Positions 8,730 to 16,992 of a stretch of DNA of 64,000 nt are shown here, piece by piece. The stretch's first letter is position 1. The number at the start of each line of letters is the position of its first letter. Source of the DNA: Chloroflexota bacterium (GTDB taxonomy: Bacteria > Chloroflexota > Dehalococcoidia > Lucifugimonadales > Lucifugimonadaceae); assembly GCA_029262735.1 (NCBI GenBank), contig JAJCYY010000100.1, positions 1 through 64,000 on the forward strand, given 5' to 3'. The translations under genes and the position numbers were made by a program. Under the pieces are notes generated by a model. The model was not told the origin of the DNA. It saw only the letters and a program-made list of their open reading frames with translations, and did not search any database.

Positions 8730-10054
8730 GACGCTGCCCCTTGGGGTTGCATGTCAGCCTGGACAGCCTCAATCTCGCCGGTCTCGACCATTTCCTGCAT
8801 CGAAATTGGTGGTGCCAGCTTGAGCATGATCAGCAGAACGAGGCCAAAGAAAGAGCAGAGACCCAGCACAATGAGAAGTTCGGTGACGGTTGGCAGATAG
8901 TTCGGTGGCTCGTACGGATTCAATGGGACGCGTAGGCCGCCAACAACAATGAAGTAGCGCTCGAGCAACATGCCAACGTTTGCCAGCAATCCTGCGATCA
9001 CAACCCACTTGATGGAGCGAGTCCACGGGTTGAGCATGAGTATCAGCGGCAGGATCAAGCCTAACCAGATGTAGGTCCAAAAGATCGGAGACATCGCACC
9101 GTCTGCCAGCTGGTACAGGTTGAATGCTGAGTCGCCTTTCAATTTGAATCCGGATGTGACGAGGTCGCTGATCTGGAAGAAGATCATCACGCCGCCCGCG
9201 CCGGCAAGCAGTTTCCCGAGGTTCAAGAAGTGCCGTTCCGTGAGGAACGCCTCCAGCCCGTTCATTCGTCGCAATATGACCATGAATATGGCGATCAGCC
9301 CGATCCCCGAATAGATAGCGCCGACCACAAAGTAGATGCCGAACATTGGGCTGTCCCACGGCTCGCGCAGCGTCATGCCGAATATCCAGGACGTGACGGT
9401 GTGCATCATTACGGCGACTGGAACAATGACAACTGTCATTACCCGCAGGGACAGGTTCAACGCGCGGACCTGTGAAGGGTGGCCGGTCCAGCTGGCGGAA
9501 AACATGATCACGAACAGCCGACGAATCGGATCGAGTTGAGCCCCGATGCGGTCACGTACAAGCGCCAGATCAGGGAGCACGGCCAGGTATAGGTAAATCA
9601 TGCTGCCGGCAAGGTAGGTTGTGAGTCCGTATACGTCCCACACAAGCGGCGATTCCCAGCGGCCGAACAGCAGAATGTTGAACGAACGCTCCGGGTGACC
9701 CATGTCTGCGAAGATGAACAGCGCAGCCGTCAGCAGTGCAGCGACGGTTATGTACTCTGCCCCCCGGCTGATCGGTGAACGCCAGCCCATGTCCGCCAGG
9801 CGAAGACCCGCGGAGACGAATGTCCCGCCCATACTGGCGCCAATGAAGAAAACGAACATAGTTATGTAGAGACCCCACGTGATGCGGTCCCTCATTCCGG
9901 TGACTACAAGTCCCTCGCGCAACTGGTACAACCATGCAAGGCCACCGATCAAAACAAAGATCGACAAGATGGCGACCGCCATCACATAGCGGCGGCTGAA
10001 CCGCTGCATCGAGTTGATCAGTTTTTGTTCGAGAGCTTCTGTCGTGTTGTTCAT
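8726..10054 (-). CDS. NrfD/PsrC-like integral membrane subunit
   Basis: 442 residues from the ATG at 10054, which overlaps the stop of the Fe-S gene as ATGA. A longer reading from 10105 would overlap that gene by 55 bases and is unlikely. The protein is almost wholly membrane helices, roughly nine or ten, with family-like phrases WGLYITMFVFFIGASMGG, DMGHPERSFN, SPLVWDVYGLTTYL and a late ERYFIVVGGL. This is the polysulfide-reductase NrfD family, which oxidises quinol in the membrane and passes electrons to a partner Fe-S protein such as the one just upstream. In this operon it takes the place of the usual NapC or NapGH quinol dehydrogenase. Confidence 0.88.
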   Translation of the reverse strand: MNNTTEALEQKLINSMQRFSRRYVMAVAILSIFVLIGGLAWLYQLREGLVVTGMRDRITWGLYITMFVFFIGASMGGTFVSAGLRLADMGWRSPISRGAEYITVAALLTAALFIFADMGHPERSFNILLFGRWESPLVWDVYGLTTYLAGSMIYLYLAVLPDLALVRDRIGAQLDPIRRLFVIMFSASWTGHPSQVRALNLSLRVMTVVIVPVAVMMHTVTSWIFGMTLREPWDSPMFGIYFVVGAIYSGIGLIAIFMVILRRMNGLEAFLTERHFLNLGKLLAGAGGVMIFFQISDLVTSGFKLKGDSAFNLYQLADGAMSPIFWTYIWLGLILPLILMLNPWTRSIKWVVIAGLLANVGMLLERYFIVVGGLRVPLNPYEPPNYLPTVTELLIVLGLCSFFGLVLLIMLKLAPPISMQEMVETGEIEAVQADMQPQGAAS

Positions 10055-11067
10055 TCGCGCGACCGCTCCCAATGCTTGGCGTCTTTTTTCACATCGGTGA
10101 TCCACTTGACCGGCATTAGCCCGGTGGTTTTCGGACTACGGCCGGCAAGTTCTCCGTGCCCCGGGATGTAGTAGACCCGCGGCCGCGTTCCGAGTTCTTC
10201 CTTGTAGCGGAACGCTGAGTGGTCGGCCAGAAATTCACTGATGCGAACGACCTCATCACCGTTAGTGGCGACATCTTCTTCCAGATCGCCGTAGTAGATT
10301 GCTTTCTGTGGGCAGCCTGCTGCGCAGAATGGAAGCCTGCCGGCGCGAGCCATTTCCGGGCAGAAATCACACTTGTAGACAACGCCTTTCTTCATCGGCA
10401 GCTGGTGCTCGTGACTTTCTTCTATGAACACGGAGGCGGGTTGGGTCGGCGGCTCGCCCCAGGTGAATGACCGGCGTTCGTACGGGCATGCGGCCATGCA
10501 CATGCGGCAGCCGATGCACCGCTTCTGATCGATCAGGGTGATGCCCTCTGGAGTGGTCCACGTCGCCCCGACAGGACAGACGTTCACACACGGCGGGTTC
10601 TGGCACTGCATGCATGGCGTCGGCAAGAAAGATGTGCCTTCTTCGGGTGGCTTTGAAGAAGCATCCAGCGGCCGAACCTCGCCAATGTCCTCACTCAGCT
10701 CGTGCTCGTAAACCTCTATCCACTGCATTGGATCGGGTACAAAGTGCCCGAAGTTACAGGCCTCTGTGCACTGCGGACCTGTGCCCTGGGACTGGCAACC
10801 GTCACAGCGGCGCTGGTCAATAATCATCATCCACTGGCGAAGGCGCTTCTTTCCCTCGCTGCTGACGTCACCGGCAAGCGACGCTGTCGAGTCTTCAGCT
10901 GATTGGGCAGAAACCGGGTCATCTCTGAGAGCAAGAGGCAATCCCGTTGCCGCCACTCCGGTAGCAACGGCCGCTCCACCCATCAGTTTTATAAGCTGGC
11001 GTCGGCTTATGTCCCATTTTTTGAGGTTCTCCTGCTGCTCCTGCTCTTTGTCGGAATCTGCGCCCAA
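10051..11067 (-). CDS. NrfC/PsrB-like four-cluster [4Fe-4S] protein with Tat signal
   Basis: About 338 residues from a TTG at 11067, preceded by GGAGAAGGA; another TTG at 11082 is possible but lies before that ribosome site. The N-terminus has a twin-arginine signal (ISRRQLIKLMGG) followed by an Ala-rich hydrophobic region, so the folded protein is exported. Four cysteine groups bind iron-sulfur clusters: CDGCQSQGTGPQCTEAC, CMQCQNPPCVNVCP, CIGCRMCMAACP and CDFCPEMARAGRLPFCAAGCP. The third group ends in CPYERRSF, typical of the DMSO-reductase-family electron-transfer subunits. It is the expected electrical partner of the NrfD protein, and should take electrons from it towards the cytochromes or NapAB. 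Confidence 0.88.
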   Translation of the reverse strand: MGADSDKEQEQQENLKKWDISRRQLIKLMGGAAVATGVAATGLPLALRDDPVSAQSAEDSTASLAGDVSSEGKKRLRQWMMIIDQRRCDGCQSQGTGPQCTEACNFGHFVPDPMQWIEVYEHELSEDIGEVRPLDASSKPPEEGTSFLPTPCMQCQNPPCVNVCPVGATWTTPEGITLIDQKRCIGCRMCMAACPYERRSFTWGEPPTQPASVFIEESHEHQLPMKKGVVYKCDFCPEMARAGRLPFCAAGCPQKAIYYGDLEEDVATNGDEVVRISEFLADHSAFRYKEELGTRPRVYYIPGHGELAGRSPKTTGLMPVKWITDVKKDAKHWERSRE

Positions 11068-11137
11068 TGTTCCTTCTCCCAATCAGCAATCCATGTCACC
11101 ACAATTCACCGGCTCCGGCCGTTATCGACTCGAGCGG

Positions 11138-11740
11138 CTACTGACTAACCTCGGGCGGATCGTCAATGACCTGCGGCACGTGGCATGAGGTGCACACGTA
11201 CCTTCCGCCGTGAAGCTCGCCGCTAACGGTCCCGGTTGTGAAATCCGTGTAGTGACTTATCGGGACCTGGACCGCTACGTCGCCATTGATCGTCTTGCCG
11301 GATTCGTGACAGCTCATGCAGCTGTTCTTGTCCACCGTGATGGTCAGATCACCTGCACGATGTGGAACCTGTGGTGGCGCACCCGGGTAGGCGCGGGCAA
11401 GCAACGCGGCGTCTCCGGGAGGGACATCCGCGTATCGATTCGGATCTATTTGTCCGGTTGCGAGGAGCGTCAGTGTGAAAAATGGGTCTTCTTCAGGCGT
11501 AGGCGTGGCAGCAGGTGGCGTAGCAGGCGCAACAGTAGGTACCGTAGTGGCCGCCGGCGGAGTGGTCGGCGTAGGCTCCGACGGTGTAGCTGTCAGTGTT
11601 GATTGAACCGTTGGAAGGGCCGTTGGTGGCACCGGAGTCTCATCCTTTGATGAGCAGGTGACCGAAGCCGCCAGTCCGGTCAATGCCAGCGTTACAACAA
11701 GACCTTTTCCGATCGTTCCTGCGTAGGTGCGGAAAATCAC
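11138..11740 (-). CDS. napB: Periplasmic nitrate reductase diheme subunit NapB
   Basis: 200 residues from the GTG at 11740. That GTG overlaps the napA stop as GTGA and has GGAGG six bases upstream; a start at 11776 would overlap napA by 40 bases. An N-terminal hydrophobic anchor (a lipobox-like SVTC is possible, but Thr at -1 is unusual) is followed by a Thr/Pro linker. The core is recognisably Nap[13 protein letters not shown], the first heme site CMSCH at about 141-145, PISHYTDF, then [13 protein letters not shown] with the second heme at about 183-187. NapB hands electrons to NapA. The long linker and probable membrane attachment differ from the soluble proteobacterial form. Confidence 0.86.
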   Translation of the reverse strand: MIFRTYAGTIGKGLVVTLALTGLAASVTCSSKDETPVPPTALPTVQSTLTATPSEPTPTTPPAATTVPTVAPATPPAATPTPEEDPFFTLTLLATGQIDPNRYADVPPGDAALLARAYPGAPPQVPHRAGDLTITVDKNSCMSCHESGKTINGDVAVQVPISHYTDFTTGTVSGELHGGRYVCTSCHVPQVIDDPPEVSQ

Positions 11741-14163
11741 AACACACCTCCAAGTTTCTCGATCTTGACCGCACACTTTTTGAAGTCTGTCTGCTTCGAG
11801 ATAGGACAGTAGGCATCAAGAGTCACGTCGTTGATCATCACGTCTTCATCGAACCAGGGGACGTAGACCATGCCCTGCGGCGGCTTTACTCTGCCGTTGA
11901 TGTCTGCGGTGATCTCAACGCTTCCGCGCCTTGAAGTGACCTTGATTTTTTCGCCGTGTTCAATGTCCCATTTGATGGCGTCACGAGGGTGAATATTGGC
12001 CGTGGCGTGCGGGTAGGCCTTCCAGAGTTCCGGCACACGCCGGGTCATCGTCCCTGAGTGCCAGTGCTCCAGTACGCGACCGGTGACCAGCCACATTGGG
12101 TACTCGATATCAGGCATCTCCGGCGGCGGCTCGTACGGCCGTAGCCACATCACCGCCCTACCACCGTTGGAGGCGGCATTGCCGTAGAAATTGATCCCCG
12201 TGCCTTGAGGAACGTAAGGGTCGTACTGCTCGTTGAAACGCCACGGCGTTTCCTGGCCATCGACAACCGGCCATCGCAATCCGCGTGTCTGGTGATACAG
12301 GTCGAATGGCGCAAGGTCGTGTGCCTTACCCAGTCCAAACTTCCTGTATTCGTCCCAGATCGCTTTCTCGATGTAGTACCCGGCCTCAATCGAAGCATCC
12401 GAGTGCGGGTGTCCGTCGACAAGCGGGTACTTACCTGCGTTGAACTCGTACAGCTTCCCGAGCCCGAGGCGCTTTGCCACTTCGATGGTCTGCCAGAGAT
12501 CGGACTTTGACTTCCCTGGTGCGTTCGTCAGTTTTTTCCAGAAGTGCGTCCGGCGTTCGCTGTTTCCAAATGCGCCTTCTTTCTCGATCCACATCGCGGT
12601 AGGCAGAATCACGTCGGCCAGCTCGGTCGTCCGTGTCGGGTAAGCGTCCGAGGCGATCACAAAAACATCGCCCCTGTTCACAGCGTCCCTGTACCGGTTG
12701 AGGTTGGCGTAGTCCTGGAACGGGTTTGAAACCTGTGACCAGAAAACCTTTATCTCGCCGCGATCGATCGCTTTCAACATCTCGACGGCGTGGTATCCGG
12801 GCTTCGGTGGAATCGTGCCCTCCGGCAAATCCCAGATTTCCTCGGTGATCTTACGGTGCTCTGGATTGGCCACGACCATATCCGCAGGCAGCCGGTGGGT
12901 GAACGTGCCAACCTCCCTGGCTGTGCCACATGCGCTGGGCTGGCCCGTAAGCGAGAATGGGCTGTTGCCGGGTTCGGCGATCTTGCCTGTCAACAGGTGA
13001 AGGTTGTAGATGAGGTTGTTCATCCACGTTCCACGGGTGTGCTGATTTACGCCCATCGTCCACAGCGACATCACCTTCGTGTTCGGGTCGCCATACACAT
13101 CTGCCAGGGTGCTCAACTCTTCTGGGGTGACACCGCTAATCTCTTGCACAACCTCGGGCGTGTATTCGCTGACGAAATCTGCATACGTGGCAAAGTCGAC
13201 AACTTTTGGTTCTTCCGCGAACTGGAAATTGTCTTCAAGGCCGTAGCCGATATCAGTTTTTCCGGACTTGAACTGAACGTGGTCGTTTACGAAGTCTGTA
13301 TTGACCTTCCCCCTTTCGACCAACAGGTTTGCGATTCCATTCGCGATCGCCAGGTCAGCCTGGGGATTAAAGATGATCTCCTGGTCTGACATCTCTGAAG
13401 TCCTGTTGGACGCGACAGTCAGATTGAATATTTGAGTGTCACGTGCGGCCAATTTGCGACCAGTGACGCGAGCCCAGAGCATGGGGTGCATTTCCGCCAT
13501 GTTTGAGCCCCACAATACGAACGCGTTCGCATGTTCGAAGTCGTCATAACAACCCATCGGCTCGTCGATACCGAAGGTGGTAATGAAACCTGCGACAGCG
13601 CTGGCCATGCAGTGCCGGGCATTTGGCTCGATGTTGTTGGAACCGATCCCGCCCTTGTAAAGCTTGGCGGCCGCATAGCCTTCCCAGATGGTCCACTGGC
13701 CGGAACCGAACATTGCTATCGATCCAGGCCCGTGCTCCGCCTTGGCCGTCTGCATCTTGTCTGCAATCAGGTCCAGGGTTTCGTCCCAGCTAGCCTTCCG
13801 ATACTGCGGAGGTCCCGGATCACCCTTCTTCGAAACCAGTATCATCGGATCGGTAAGACGGTCTTTGCCGTTCTGAATCTTCAGGAGTCCGTAGCCTTTT
13901 ACGCATAGCAGACCCTTGTTCACAGGGCTTTCAGGATCACCCTTCACCGAGACGATCTTGCTGTCCCTGGTACCTATCAGGGCACTACAGCCTGTACCGC
14001 AGAAGCGGCACGGCGCCTTGTTCCATTCGACACCCTGGAGCTGTTTCGATCCGACTGGAGTCGTGTCGCCGCGAGTGACGCCTGGAACAGTTGCAGCTGC
14101 GACAGTGGCGAAGAACGACGCTGAAGAGAGTTTTAGAAATTTCCGTCTGGAGATCGTTTCCAT
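11737..14163 (-). CDS. napA: Periplasmic nitrate reductase catalytic subunit NapA
   Basis: 808 residues, close to the usual 820-830. A Tat signal ([14 protein letters not shown]) opens the protein. The [4Fe-4S] cysteines are C52, C55, C59 (CRFCGTGC) and C87 (LLCVKGY). The molybdenum ligand is C185 in [12 protein letters not shown], followed by DEPMGCYDD. Other family phrases are [34 protein letters not shown] and a C-terminal [14 protein letters not shown]. It reduces nitrate to nitrite on a bis-molybdopterin cofactor outside the cytoplasmic membrane. It is the first gene of a seven-gene leftward operon. No napD chaperone, napC or napGH is present here. A CRP/FNR-type palindrome lies about 105 bp upstream. 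Confidence 0.93.
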   Translation of the reverse strand: METISRRKFLKLSSASFFATVAAATVPGVTRGDTTPVGSKQLQGVEWNKAPCRFCGTGCSALIGTRDSKIVSVKGDPESPVNKGLLCVKGYGLLKIQNGKDRLTDPMILVSKKGDPGPPQYRKASWDETLDLIADKMQTAKAEHGPGSIAMFGSGQWTIWEGYAAAKLYKGGIGSNNIEPNARHCMASAVAGFITTFGIDEPMGCYDDFEHANAFVLWGSNMAEMHPMLWARVTGRKLAARDTQIFNLTVASNRTSEMSDQEIIFNPQADLAIANGIANLLVERGKVNTDFVNDHVQFKSGKTDIGYGLEDNFQFAEEPKVVDFATYADFVSEYTPEVVQEISGVTPEELSTLADVYGDPNTKVMSLWTMGVNQHTRGTWMNNLIYNLHLLTGKIAEPGNSPFSLTGQPSACGTAREVGTFTHRLPADMVVANPEHRKITEEIWDLPEGTIPPKPGYHAVEMLKAIDRGEIKVFWSQVSNPFQDYANLNRYRDAVNRGDVFVIASDAYPTRTTELADVILPTAMWIEKEGAFGNSERRTHFWKKLTNAPGKSKSDLWQTIEVAKRLGLGKLYEFNAGKYPLVDGHPHSDASIEAGYYIEKAIWDEYRKFGLGKAHDLAPFDLYHQTRGLRWPVVDGQETPWRFNEQYDPYVPQGTGINFYGNAASNGGRAVMWLRPYEPPPEMPDIEYPMWLVTGRVLEHWHSGTMTRRVPELWKAYPHATANIHPRDAIKWDIEHGEKIKVTSRRGSVEITADINGRVKPPQGMVYVPWFDEDVMINDVTLDAYCPISKQTDFKKCAVKIEKLGGVL

Positions 14164-14267
14164 GCGAAGTACTGACCTTTTCAGACCGGGGGGTCATCGA
14201 ATTGCCGATCACAGCCGTCATTCCAGCACTTTTCAGTAGAGAAGGATCACCATTCAGGTGAGGTATG

Positions 14268-14281
14268 TGTGAAATTTCACA
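14268..14281. promoter_or_regulatory. CRP/FNR-family operator candidate
   Basis: TGTGAAATTTCACA is a perfect 14-base palindrome. Its half-sites TGTGA/TCACA are separated by four bases, the spacing of FNR-type sites (TTGAT-N4-ATCAA) combined with CRP-like half-sites. It lies 104 bases upstream of the napA start codon. A CRP/FNR-superfamily regulator responding to oxygen or nitrogen oxides would make sense for a nitrate reductase operon. Chance occurrence cannot be excluded from one site. Confidence 0.5.
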
Positions 14282-14360
14282 TACTCAAATCTGGTCAGGA
14301 TCGATAGAGTATCGAGCCTCTGTAAACACCACTAATTTGGAGGAACTCGACTATTGCCCG

Positions 14361-14391
14361 GCGGCGGCTCAGCCAGCAGAGCTTCTGCTTC
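14361..14391 (+). pseudogene. Degenerate tRNA-Gly 5' fragment
   Basis: This stretch repeats the 5' half of the tRNA-Gly that starts 120 bases downstream: GCGGCGG, then CTCAGC, then GCAGAGC and TCTGCTTC. It lacks three bases (TAG) and has about three substitutions over 31 bases. It then diverges at the anticodon loop and has no T-arm or 3' acceptor half. It is likely a relic of a local tRNA duplication or of an integration event. Confidence 0.45.
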
Positions 14392-14480
14392 GATCAGTTC
14401 GGGTGTCGTGTAAAATCGGGGGCATCAGCGCTAAGCGCAATCCAGATTCCACTTATCGGGTGTATCTGAAGTCAAAATGA

Positions 14481-14556
14481 GCGGCGGTAGCTCAGCTGGC
14501 AGAGCATCTGCTTCCCAAGCAGAGGGTCGTGGGTTCGAATCCCATTCGCCGCTCCA
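14481..14556 (+). tRNA. tRNA-Gly (anticodon CCC)
   Basis: A full cloverleaf can be drawn. The acceptor is GCGGCGG paired with TCGCCGC (one G-T), the D-arm is GCTC AGCTGGCA GAGC, the anticodon stem is TCTGC/GCAGA with loop TTCCCAA (anticodon CCC), and the T-arm is GTGGG TTCGAAT CCCAT. The discriminator base is T and CCA is encoded. CCC reads the glycine codon GGG. The tRNA faces away from the nap operon. Confidence 0.96.
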
Positions 14557-14579
14557 ATCCGTCCGACCGAACTGCCCGC

Positions 14580-16046
14580 CTAGACAGCCGGTAGCGGCAT
14601 CGTATCGCCCGTCTCCTGTTGCCAGATCCTGATACTTGCGGCCATCTGCCGGACACGATCATGATGTTCCGGTACATCGAACAGGTTCTCTAACTCGGCA
14701 GGATCACTGTTCAGGTCGTACAGCTCGCACTGGTCACCGGGAGAAAGATTCAGCTTCCAGCGGTCGCCGGTCACCACGCTTCGCCACGGCACCGAGACCA
14801 TCCGGTTGATCGCAGGGGAGCCGAGGTTGCGGTCTCCCATTCCGTTCCACTGTACGAAAACCTCGTTGTCTTCAAGCGTCTCTTCGCCGTTCAGCACTGG
14901 AACCCTGGACCTGCCCTGAAGGTGACCAGGCAACTCCTGACCCATCATATCCAGCAGCGTCGGCACAAGATCAACCTGGCCGAACGAACCGTCGATCCTG
15001 GTCTGGTTGCTGTTCATTCCGGGAACACGCATCAGCATTGGAACCCGCGATGCCTGCTCGTACAGCGACCGTTTCTCCAGCATCCCGTGGTCACCAGCCA
15101 TCTCACCGTGCTCGCTGGTGAACACGATCACCGTGTTGTCCCACATGCCACTGTCTTTAAGTGCAGCAAAAACCTTTCCGAGCTGCCGGTCCACCAGAGT
15201 AATGTTCGCGAAGTACTGCGCCCGCAGCTTCCGCCAGCCTTCCTCGGTAGTCGTGTCGTGGACATCACCGCCTCGGGTGCCGAGCGGATTGAGTCCGCCA
15301 CCCATGTAATGGTCGGCTCGCAGTCGATTCACCAGCGAGCCGCCATCCGGGCGCTTCAGAAACGCCGGACCTACAGGGAGCGTCGCCGGGTCATAGAGAT
15401 CGTTCAGCGGGCCTGTGTACGGCGGATGCGGCTCAAAGAAGTTCAGGTACATCAGGAACGGCTGGTCTGAGTGCTCGCCGTCAGCGAAATCCTCGATGAA
15501 CTCGGACGCAGCTTGGCCAAGGAAGCCTGCCTGCGTCTCGTCTTCAGAAAGATTGGCACCGGCGACCCAGCCCTCATAGGACACATCCGAAGGCGGCACT
15601 TCAACTCCGTGGTCACGAAGATGCTGGTTGTAGTCAGCCTCAACATTCCGATACTCACGCTTCGTGTATCGCGGCCTGTGAAAATCTTCGACGCTCACCC
15701 AGTGATCGAAGCCCCGCTGTTTGATCGTGTCGTCACCGAGATGCCATTTTCCGAAGTGAGCGCAGTAGTACTCCTCCGGAGCCATCTCGGCGATTACTGG
15801 AACCTCTGCCGGCAGCGGAATGTTGTTGCGGTGCAGGCCCGTCGATTGAGGGTAGAGACCGGTCATTATCGAAGCTCGAGCCGGTGTGCAGACAGGTTGT
15901 GTCACATACGCGGCGTCGAACACAAAGCTCTCGTCAGCAAGCGAATTCAGGTTTGGCACCTGGAGCCAGTCGTTGCCGTAGCATGCCAGGGAGTCGTAAC
16001 GCTGCTGATCGGTCAGGATGAAGAGAATGTTTGGTCGTTCAGACAT
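14580..16046 (-). CDS. Type I sulfatase
   Basis: 488 residues from the ATG at 16046, with GGAG just upstream; a GTG at 16064 would add six residues. The N-terminus (RPNILFILTDQQRYD) carries the first metal-binding Asp. The activation motif C53-T-P-A-R57 (PVCTPARASIMTGLYP) is the Cys-type formylglycine site. Later landmarks are FGKWHLGD and FTSEHGEMAGDHGMLEK, which supplies further metal and substrate residues. It would hydrolyse a sulfate ester after formylglycine formation; no formylglycine-generating enzyme is in the window. There is no signal peptide, so it may be cytoplasmic. The substrate is unknown; sulfated marine polysaccharides or small sulfate esters are both possible. Confidence 0.9.
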   Translation of the reverse strand: MSERPNILFILTDQQRYDSLACYGNDWLQVPNLNSLADESFVFDAAYVTQPVCTPARASIMTGLYPQSTGLHRNNIPLPAEVPVIAEMAPEEYYCAHFGKWHLGDDTIKQRGFDHWVSVEDFHRPRYTKREYRNVEADYNQHLRDHGVEVPPSDVSYEGWVAGANLSEDETQAGFLGQAASEFIEDFADGEHSDQPFLMYLNFFEPHPPYTGPLNDLYDPATLPVGPAFLKRPDGGSLVNRLRADHYMGGGLNPLGTRGGDVHDTTTEEGWRKLRAQYFANITLVDRQLGKVFAALKDSGMWDNTVIVFTSEHGEMAGDHGMLEKRSLYEQASRVPMLMRVPGMNSNQTRIDGSFGQVDLVPTLLDMMGQELPGHLQGRSRVPVLNGEETLEDNEVFVQWNGMGDRNLGSPAINRMVSVPWRSVVTGDRWKLNLSPGDQCELYDLNSDPAELENLFDVPEHHDRVRQMAASIRIWQQETGDTMPLPAV

Positions 16047-16195
16047 TGCGCTCCGCTTTTTCACTTGACGATTTGCCCAGGTCAGGCCGAGGAAGAGTAC
16101 GCAGGATCGGCGGTTCTGTCAGCGATTACGCTGCGGGTTGGCAGTGATATGCGTAGAATTTGCGGTCTTTGTGAAGATCGGGGCAGGTACGTTCC

Positions 16196-16585
16196 ATGGC
16201 AGAAGCTGAGCCAATTGGGTTCGACAGCACAGGTCTTAAGAAAAAAGAACGGCGGCCTTGGGGCTCGATCGATGTGCTGGCCAACGGTCCCGGTTTTCGC
16301 ACCAGGCGGCTGACGATAAGCCCGCTGAAACGCCTTTCGCTCCACTGGCACCGGCACAGGGACGAGCACTGGGTAGTTGCTCGCGGAACGGCAAGAATCT
16401 CCGTCGACGGTGTCGAGCGGACGCTTGGCACAGGCCAGTCAATAGACGTGCCCAGAACTGTAGAGCATCGCGCTGAGAACATCTCATCAATCGATCCGTT
16501 GGAGATTGTCGAGGTTCAGACCGGGGACTACCTTGGCGACGATGACATCGTCCGCGTAGTTGACGATTTTGGACAAACCGACTAG
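16196..16585 (+). CDS. Stand-alone cupin, mannose-6-phosphate isomerase type II C-terminal domain
   Basis: 129 residues. The sequence follows the cupin half of bifunctional mannose-1-phosphate guanylyltransferase/phosphomannose isomerases: RPWGSIDVL, SPLKRLSLHWHRHRDEHWVVARGTARI, VDGVERTLGTGQSIDVPRTVEHR, and LEIVEVQTGDYLGDDDIVRVVDDFGQ. Metal ligands are the His residues in HWHRHRDEHW and the later His in EHRAEN. It likely interconverts mannose-6-phosphate and fructose-6-phosphate, feeding GDP-mannose or related sugar nucleotides. This suits the glycosyltransferases further along the window. The nucleotidyltransferase half is absent. It is divergent from the sulfatase. Confidence 0.85.
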   Translation: MAEAEPIGFDSTGLKKKERRPWGSIDVLANGPGFRTRRLTISPLKRLSLHWHRHRDEHWVVARGTARISVDGVERTLGTGQSIDVPRTVEHRAENISSIDPLEIVEVQTGDYLGDDDIVRVVDDFGQTD

Positions 16586-16618
16586 GCGTTCATTGAGCTT
16601 GAGCAGTTGACTGATGCT

Positions 16619-16834
16619 CTACTGGACGACTTCAGGTGCCTCGTAGATCACAACATATGTCGATACGTGCTTAAGGAATCCGCCGCTTATGGAGGTGTTG
16701 ATCTCGATAATCTCAGCACCTGCGTCTCGCAATCCGTCGAGCATCGCGTTGACATCGGCATCATCTTTCTTTGAGTCGAATCCGACCAACAACGCCCGGT
16801 TGTAGAACGAGATGCTTTTTACAAACCTCGGCAT
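16619..16834 (-). CDS. Small conserved-looking protein of unknown function
   Basis: 71 residues; the ATG has GGAG seven bases upstream. The protein reads as a compact alpha/beta unit: FYNRALLVGFDSKKDDADVN, then a helix (AMLDGLRDAGAEI), then two strands around EINTSISGG and YVVIYEAP. There is no signal peptide or metal motif. I do not recognise the family. The good ribosome site, balanced composition and position between convergent genes support it as a real gene. Confidence 0.6.
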   Translation of the reverse strand: MPRFVKSISFYNRALLVGFDSKKDDADVNAMLDGLRDAGAEIIEINTSISGGFLKHVSTYVVIYEAPEVVQ

Positions 16835-16992
16835 GATTGTTCTCCGTGAAACATAGAAAGTGCAAGTTCTCCATAACAGTAGCTGCTGATTGCCTGCCTG
16901 TGATTCTATTCAGGAACAGTTCATCCATCGGCCTATCGTGATAGATTCCGGCCTCGAACTCATCGTCCCCAACTGGAAACTGAAGACCGCCC

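Larger units (their letters stand above)
14164..14480. other. Regulatory region upstream of napA
   Basis: About 317 bp between napA (leftward) and tRNA-Gly (rightward). It holds the napA promoter, which I could not locate precisely, the palindrome at 14268-14281 and a degenerate copy of part of the tRNA-Gly at 14361-14391. A 71-codon open frame crosses it (14265-14480, plus) but has no ribosome site or recognisable sequence and is not called as a gene. Confidence 0.5.

Noticed and set aside
14265-14480. 71-codon plus-strand frame upstream of tRNA-Gly
   Set aside because: It overlaps the degenerate tRNA copy, has no ribosome site and no family-like sequence.
14492-14677. Minus-strand frame containing RRMGFEPTTLCLGSRCSAS
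   Set aside because: It is the antisense translation of tRNA-Gly, a well-known spurious protein in databases.
16046-16064. Longer sulfatase start at GTG 16064
   Set aside because: The ATG at 16046 has a better ribosome site and fits the family N-terminus.
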